Source: Chromera velia
Taxonomy: Eukaryota > Sar > Chromeraceae
Direction of reading: 5' to 3'
Length of the DNA stretch: 10,383 nt
Assembly (NCBI GenBank): GCA_018398765.1
Contig: JAHBMJ010001071.1
Span: 25,209 to 35,591, forward strand
Every line of letters begins with the position of its first letter. Within the stretch, counting starts at the first letter, position 1. The notes beneath the pieces were generated by a model. It was not told the origin of the DNA. It was given only the letters and a program-made list of their open reading frames with translations, and made no database searches. The translations under genes were made by a program, and so were the position numbers. This document shows, piece after piece, positions 7,628-10,383 of this stretch.

Positions 7628-8092
7628 TTAAAGGATGTAAGGTCGGTGGAGAATTGCAATCAGTTCCACTGGAAGAGGGGTGACCTGGGGCAATCTTTGG
7701 TCAACAGGACCATCAGCTGCTCTGTGTGCGGGGCTGTCAAAACCCAACGCCACACAGAAAGTGTATCCTTTTCCCAACTTCTTCGCCTTCTCCACATATA
7801 TTGCTTCTCTTCCTTTTCTCTTCGCTTCTTTGTCTGGGCAGCAATCTGATGCATGGCCGAGCTGACGGCAGTGCTCGCAGGCAACCGCCATCTGAAGAGT
7901 GCGGAAGTGTAGTGCATTGAGAGGTGTCACGGATCTGTCTCTTCTCTCTCTCGTGGGGCAAATGAGTTGAAAAGAAGGATGGATTCTTTGGAAAGCTCCA
8001 CGAGCCTTCTCTACATTTTGAAAGAAAACATCGATTTCTTTCTGCAGGATTGGATCAAGAAGGATTGCTCCTGCAGGTCCCGGTGCTGCCAT
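7628..8092 (-). CDS. Gene D part 3: CCHC zinc-knuckle ORF
   Basis: The ORF is 154 codons from its first ATG, ending with TAA at 7628-7630. Residues 72-85 form a canonical C-x2-C-x4-H-x4-C zinc knuckle (CEHCRQLGHASDCC; Cys72, Cys75, His80, Cys85), followed by a basic stretch, PDKEAKRKGRE. Such knuckles bind single-stranded nucleic acid and are typical of retroelement Gag and some RNA-binding proteins. The frame is open only to a TGA near 8107, so in the mature transcript it is probably an exon or a frameshifted continuation of the upstream parts. CTGCAG sites on this strand just inside the ORF could serve as acceptors. No protease, reverse transcriptase or integrase follows. Confidence 0.5.
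   Translation of the reverse strand: MAAPGPAGAILLDPILQKEIDVFFQNVEKARGAFQRIHPSFQLICPTRERRDRSVTPLNALHFRTLQMAVACEHCRQLGHASDCCPDKEAKRKGREAIYVEKAKKLGKGYTFCVALGFDSPAHRAADGPVDQRLPQVTPLPVELIAILHRPYIL
7838..7879 (-). other. CCHC zinc knuckle
   Basis: Codons for Cys, Cys, His and Cys have exact C-x2-C-x4-H-x4-C spacing, with Gly before His as in most retroviral-type knuckles. Only one copy is present. Confidence 0.75.
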
Positions 8093-8157
8093 TGGGGGCT
8101 TAGATCATAAGGGTCTGTCATTACCTCCATGAGAACAGTGCGACTTCTCTGTTTTCT

Positions 8158-9039
8158 CTATATGGCACTGTCCGAGTGGTCCGAACATGCTTCCAGGGGA
8201 AAGTGAGGGTAGGGGAGAGGGTGCTGGACCCGGAAAGGGCGGGGTTTGTTCCAGTCGGGATGGGCTGGGACTGCCTGTTCACTTCCTCCCCTTGTGACAT
8301 CCGCCGGTTGGCTTGCACTGGCGGAGGCTGCCTCATTCGGCGATGCCCTCGGTGATGGAGGACAGACCGGCCCTTCCCTCTCAGGCGCCCTTGTTAAGAT
8401 GACGCTGCTGTCAAATGGCTTTGGAGTGAAATGGGGACTCGGAGCCAGGTTGACAGTGGGTCCGAACTGAACAGGGGAGAACGGCGCCTGATCGACAAAC
8501 AGGTGGGGACCAGGAGGAGGAAAGGGCGGGTGGGAAGGGGGGAACATTCCATCCTGTGCGGGGAAAGGTACGAAGGGGGGGGCCTGTCCTGGCGGGAAGG
8601 GCGGTGGTGGCAGAGGCGGTAGGGGTGTGCCAAACTGTGGGTTCCATTGGCCGTGGGGGTGAGAGCCCCTCCACTGCACTACTCTTTCCAGGCCCAAGTG
8701 CTGGGGAGCATACTGGACCCATCTTTCTGGGAGGTGAGCCGGGGGAGGCGCAGGGGTGGGGGGATGAACGGAAGAAGAAGATGGAGCAGCAGAAAGACGT
8801 GCCTTCTTTGAAGAACCAGCATACCAACTGTCTGTCTGCTGTCTTGATGGAGCCTCTGAGCCCTCCCCAAAATTCATCGGAGGAGGGGCAGAAAAAATTC
8901 CTTCCTCTTCTTGACGGTAACCCGTATTCCCTCTCTCTTCCATGTCAACATCCATCTCCCCATCAAAAACCTCATCCATTGTTCCAACACTCTCGTTTTC
9001 ATCTCTTTCGCTGTAGGCCAGGTTTGACGGAGGAGATGC
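8158..9039 (-). CDS. Gene D part 2: acidic to proline-rich region
   Basis: This is the -1 frame relative to part 1, entered at 9039 after the T TTT TTG heptamer. It begins ASPPSNLAYSERDENESVGT, continues acidic (DEVFDGEMDVDMEERG), then turns Pro-rich with runs such as LPPLPPPPFPPGQ and PPFPPPG, and ends EACSDHSDSAI with TAG at 8158-8160, 293 codons in all. The first ATG in this frame is at 8979. The segment DENESVGTMDE repeats part 1 sequence, showing relatedness. Pro-rich, low-complexity composition suggests a disordered linker; no enzyme domain is seen. The stop may be bypassed by splicing to the zinc-knuckle ORF. Confidence 0.55.
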   Translation of the reverse strand, partial: ASPPSNLAYSERDENESVGTMDEVFDGEMDVDMEERGNTGYRQEEEGIFSAPPPMNFGEGSEAPSRQQTDSWYAGSSKKARLSAAPSSSSVHPPTPAPPPAHLPERWVQYAPQHLGLERVVQWRGSHPHGQWNPQFGTPLPPLPPPPFPPGQAPPFVPFPAQDGMFPPSHPPFPPPGPHLFVDQAPFSPVQFGPTVNLAPSPHFTPKPFDSSVILTRAPEREGPVCPPSPRASPNEAASASASQPADVTRGGSEQAVPAHPDWNKPRPFRVQHPLPYPHFPLEACSDHSDSAI

Positions 9040-10382
9040 AAAAAACGTTCCTCATCGAGATCAGATTCTTCAGGGGCAGCGTGACCATTGTCTTCCTCAA
9101 AATCCTCCTCATTTCTATTCTCCTCCATTGTTCCTACTGTGCCTTTATCACTCTCGTTCTCATCTCCCCCATTCTCTTCCCTAACAGGTGAGGGATCGTC
9201 ATCCTCTGGCTCATGCACGACTGAGATGACGTCTTCTGGAGTGACATATCCTTCTAGAGGAGTGAGGACTCCTTCAAGAGGAGTGACATAACCCTCTTCT
9301 AGATCGGAGGCAGCGAGGGGAAAGGCACGGGAAAGATGGAATAAGATGAGCACTGCACAAGGGATCGAATCGACACATGCCGCAATGAAGTGATTGAAGG
9401 GGAGAGGGATATTTTCCATTCTGAAAACCGCACACAGCAGACAATAAGGGAGAGCTACTTGTCTGTCTCCCAGCCCGGTGTCTGTCTGTTGCACAGCAAT
9501 CACACTCTCCTCCTCAGACTCAGCTGCGGCACTTTCTTCTCCTCCTTCAGCAATCACACTCCCCTCCTCGGACCTAACTGCGGCATTTTCCTCTCCTCCT
9601 TCGGCTATCACACCCCCCTTTTCTGACTCAACTACGGCATTTTCCTCTCCTCCTTCAGCTACTGCCAGCTCTTCTGCCGGGGTAGCTGGAGGAGTCTCTA
9701 AGAAGAAACGAGGGGGGGGGGGATTTCCGAACTCAAACCATCGTTCAGTTTGGTCCTCTGCCCAGTGATTCCAAGCAGTAAGAAACACGCGGATCCTTTG
9801 ATGGAATGCTTGGAGTTCGTAAGAGGGGAGGGCTTGGTTCTCATGTTCGATTATTCGGTGGATGGAATCGATCAGACTCCTACGGGAGGTATCGGTGACT
9901 GAAGGAGGAATCGGAAGAACATCCTCCCAAGTGGCTGCCGTTTGTCGGGAAGTGGGAACAGGAACCACCGATTGGTACCTAGTGCAGAGGTCGCATTTCA
10001 TACCCGTCTCAAAGCCGCGGTGTGTGTGGCCTTCACAAATGAAATGTTTGAATCGGCAGTCGGAGGGAATCGTAATGAAATTTGTGAAGGCGGTGGGGCG
10101 CAAAGGCATCTGACAGTTGGGCATTTTGCAGTAGCAAATCTCCTCCACTCTGAATACTTGTACCCTAGTATCAGTGTCACTTGGACTGATGTCTGCTATT
10201 GTGACGCCCCGCGGGAACTCATGGGTGGAGAGTCTGTCCCAGTTTGTGAGCATTCTCTGTTTGGGGATGAGAACCGACCATTGTTGGTGAGTGTCGGTGT
10301 CTTTCCCGGAGCAGACCATCAGGCAGGTCAGCCTCGGATCCTCCCCCCCCCCCTCGGGCTCTGGAACGGCACTGTTCAAAAT
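8874..10382 (-). CDS. Gene D part 1: RING-like Cys/His cluster and acidic repeats
   Basis: The frame is open to the right edge, so the start lies outside; the first ATG inside is at 10319. Counting from the Leu codon at 10379, residues 82-132 hold a Cys/His cluster spaced like a RING finger. A basic and hydrophobic region follows (SLIDSIHRIIEHENQ, VFLTAWNHWAEDQTERWFEF), then acidic 18-residue repeats (plus-strand 9494-9655), a hydrophobic segment (9304-9457), 7-residue repeats with VTPLEG/LTPLEG, and an acidic stretch ending DLDEER. After the T TTT TTG heptamer at 9039-9045 the zero frame runs 56 more, mostly basic codons to TGA at 8874; this tail is unlike the protein before it. The order suggests a regulatory or gag-like protein; the family is not recognised. 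Confidence 0.6.
   Translation of the reverse strand: MLNSAVPEPEGGGEDPRLTCLMVCSGKDTDTHQQWSVLIPKQRMLTNWDRLSTHEFPRGVTIADISPSDTDTRVQVFRVEEICYCKMPNCQMPLRPTAFTNFITIPSDCRFKHFICEGHTHRGFETGMKCDLCTRYQSVVPVPTSRQTAATWEDVLPIPPSVTDTSRRSLIDSIHRIIEHENQALPSYELQAFHQRIRVFLTAWNHWAEDQTERWFEFGNPPPPRFFLETPPATPAEELAVAEGGEENAVVESEKGGVIAEGGEENAAVRSEEGSVIAEGGEESAAAESEEESVIAVQQTDTGLGDRQVALPYCLLCAVFRMENIPLPFNHFIAACVDSIPCAVLILFHLSRAFPLAASDLEEGYVTPLEGVLTPLEGYVTPEDVISVVHEPEDDDPSPVREENGGDENESDKGTVGTMEENRNEEDFEEDNGHAAPEESDLDEERFLHLLRQTWPTAKEMKTRVLEQWMRFLMGRWMLTWKREGIRVTVKKRKEFFLPLLR
8971..9166 (-). repeat. Diverged internal duplication in gene D
   Basis: The segment at 9123-9166 (encoding GDENESDKGTVGTMEE in zero frame) is repeated at 8971-9006 (encoding RDENESVGTMDE in the -1 frame), with about 12 bases missing in the second copy. 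The two copies flank the frameshift heptamer. Confidence 0.7.
9039..9045 (-). promoter_or_regulatory. Candidate -1 frameshift heptamer T TTT TTG
   Basis: On the minus strand the heptamer is in the correct register (CGT TTT TTG in zero frame) for simultaneous -1 slippage, after which reading continues GCA TCT CCT in the frame of part 2. Six-base complementary segments CATCTC (9038-9033) and GAGATG (9005-9000) follow, but the stem would start immediately after the site, so no convincing stimulator is seen. A homopolymer indel or sequence error could create the same pattern. Confidence 0.4.
9238..9300 (-). repeat. Three 21-bp coding tandem repeats
   Basis: Three in-frame copies begin at 9238, 9259 and 9280 and encode seven-residue units EGYVTP-, EGVLTPL and EGYVTPL. 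The last copy has drifted toward its end. Confidence 0.75.
9494..9655 (-). repeat. Three 54-bp coding tandem repeats
   Basis: Copies at 9494-9547, 9548-9601 and 9602-9655 are in frame and encode an 18-residue acidic unit of the form IAEGGEENAAVxSEEGSV. A partial fourth copy continues to about 9679. Differences between copies are mostly substitutions, so the array is diverged but intact. Confidence 0.85.
9984..10136 (-). other. RING-like Cys/His zinc-binding cluster
   Basis: The spacing is C-x4-C-x18-C-x3-H-x2-C-x2-H-x10-C-x2-C (residues 84, 89, 108, 112, 115, 118, 129, 132 of part 1), with an extra Cys at 82 and His at 120. This fits the eight-ligand cross-brace order of RING fingers, except for x4 rather than x2 in the first pair and His at the sixth ligand. 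RING fingers usually recruit ubiquitin-conjugating enzymes; an unrelated treble-clef zinc finger is also possible. Confidence 0.4.
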
Positions 10383-10383
10383 G

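Noticed and set aside
7628-10382. Complete retrotransposon
   Set aside because: A zinc knuckle is present, but no reverse transcriptase, integrase, protease or terminal repeats are visible in the window.

Overview
The window looks like nuclear DNA of a protist-like eukaryote. It holds short exons (28 to 120 bases) bounded by GT donors (GTGAGT, GTGGGT) and pyrimidine-TGCAG or TTGCAG acceptors, long introns full of simple repeats (TG, GGGA, AAAC, CAGT, polypurine), and no bacterial-style operons. An alveolate, perhaps chromerid- or coccidian-like, would fit the intron style and a TGCATGCATGCA palindrome, but that is inference; no gene here fixes the taxonomy.

Layout. (A) About 112-3963, plus strand: the 3' part of a spliced gene whose upstream exons lie outside the window. 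Its exons keep reading phase across the splice sites and encode Glu/Arg/Gln/Leu-rich, coiled-coil-like protein. The last exons can be read in two frames, each with its own stop. (B) About 3964-5530: a more AT-rich, apparently intergenic stretch with a possible poly(A) signal, a CAGT-type repeat, a GC-rich hairpin, and a very short ORF with a signal-peptide-like start. (C) About 5535-7590, plus strand: a small gene supported by three consecutive phase-compatible introns with GTGAGT donors, coding for about 64 residues of unknown function, with possible untranslated exons upstream. (D) 7628 to the right edge, minus strand: a large locus open to the window edge. It encodes, in order, a Cys/His cluster spaced like a RING finger, acidic tandem repeats, a proline-rich region and a CCHC zinc knuckle. 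These parts lie in three reading frames.

The most notable observation is in D. The first frame change falls exactly at an in-frame T TTT TTG heptamer, the pattern of a -1 ribosomal frameshift site, and a diverged internal duplication shows the -1 frame after it is related coding sequence. The second change near 8092-8160 is unexplained (intron, indel or decay). D resembles a gag-like or zinc-knuckle host protein, but no reverse transcriptase, integrase or LTR is visible. Genes C and D converge with only about 37 bases between their stop codons.
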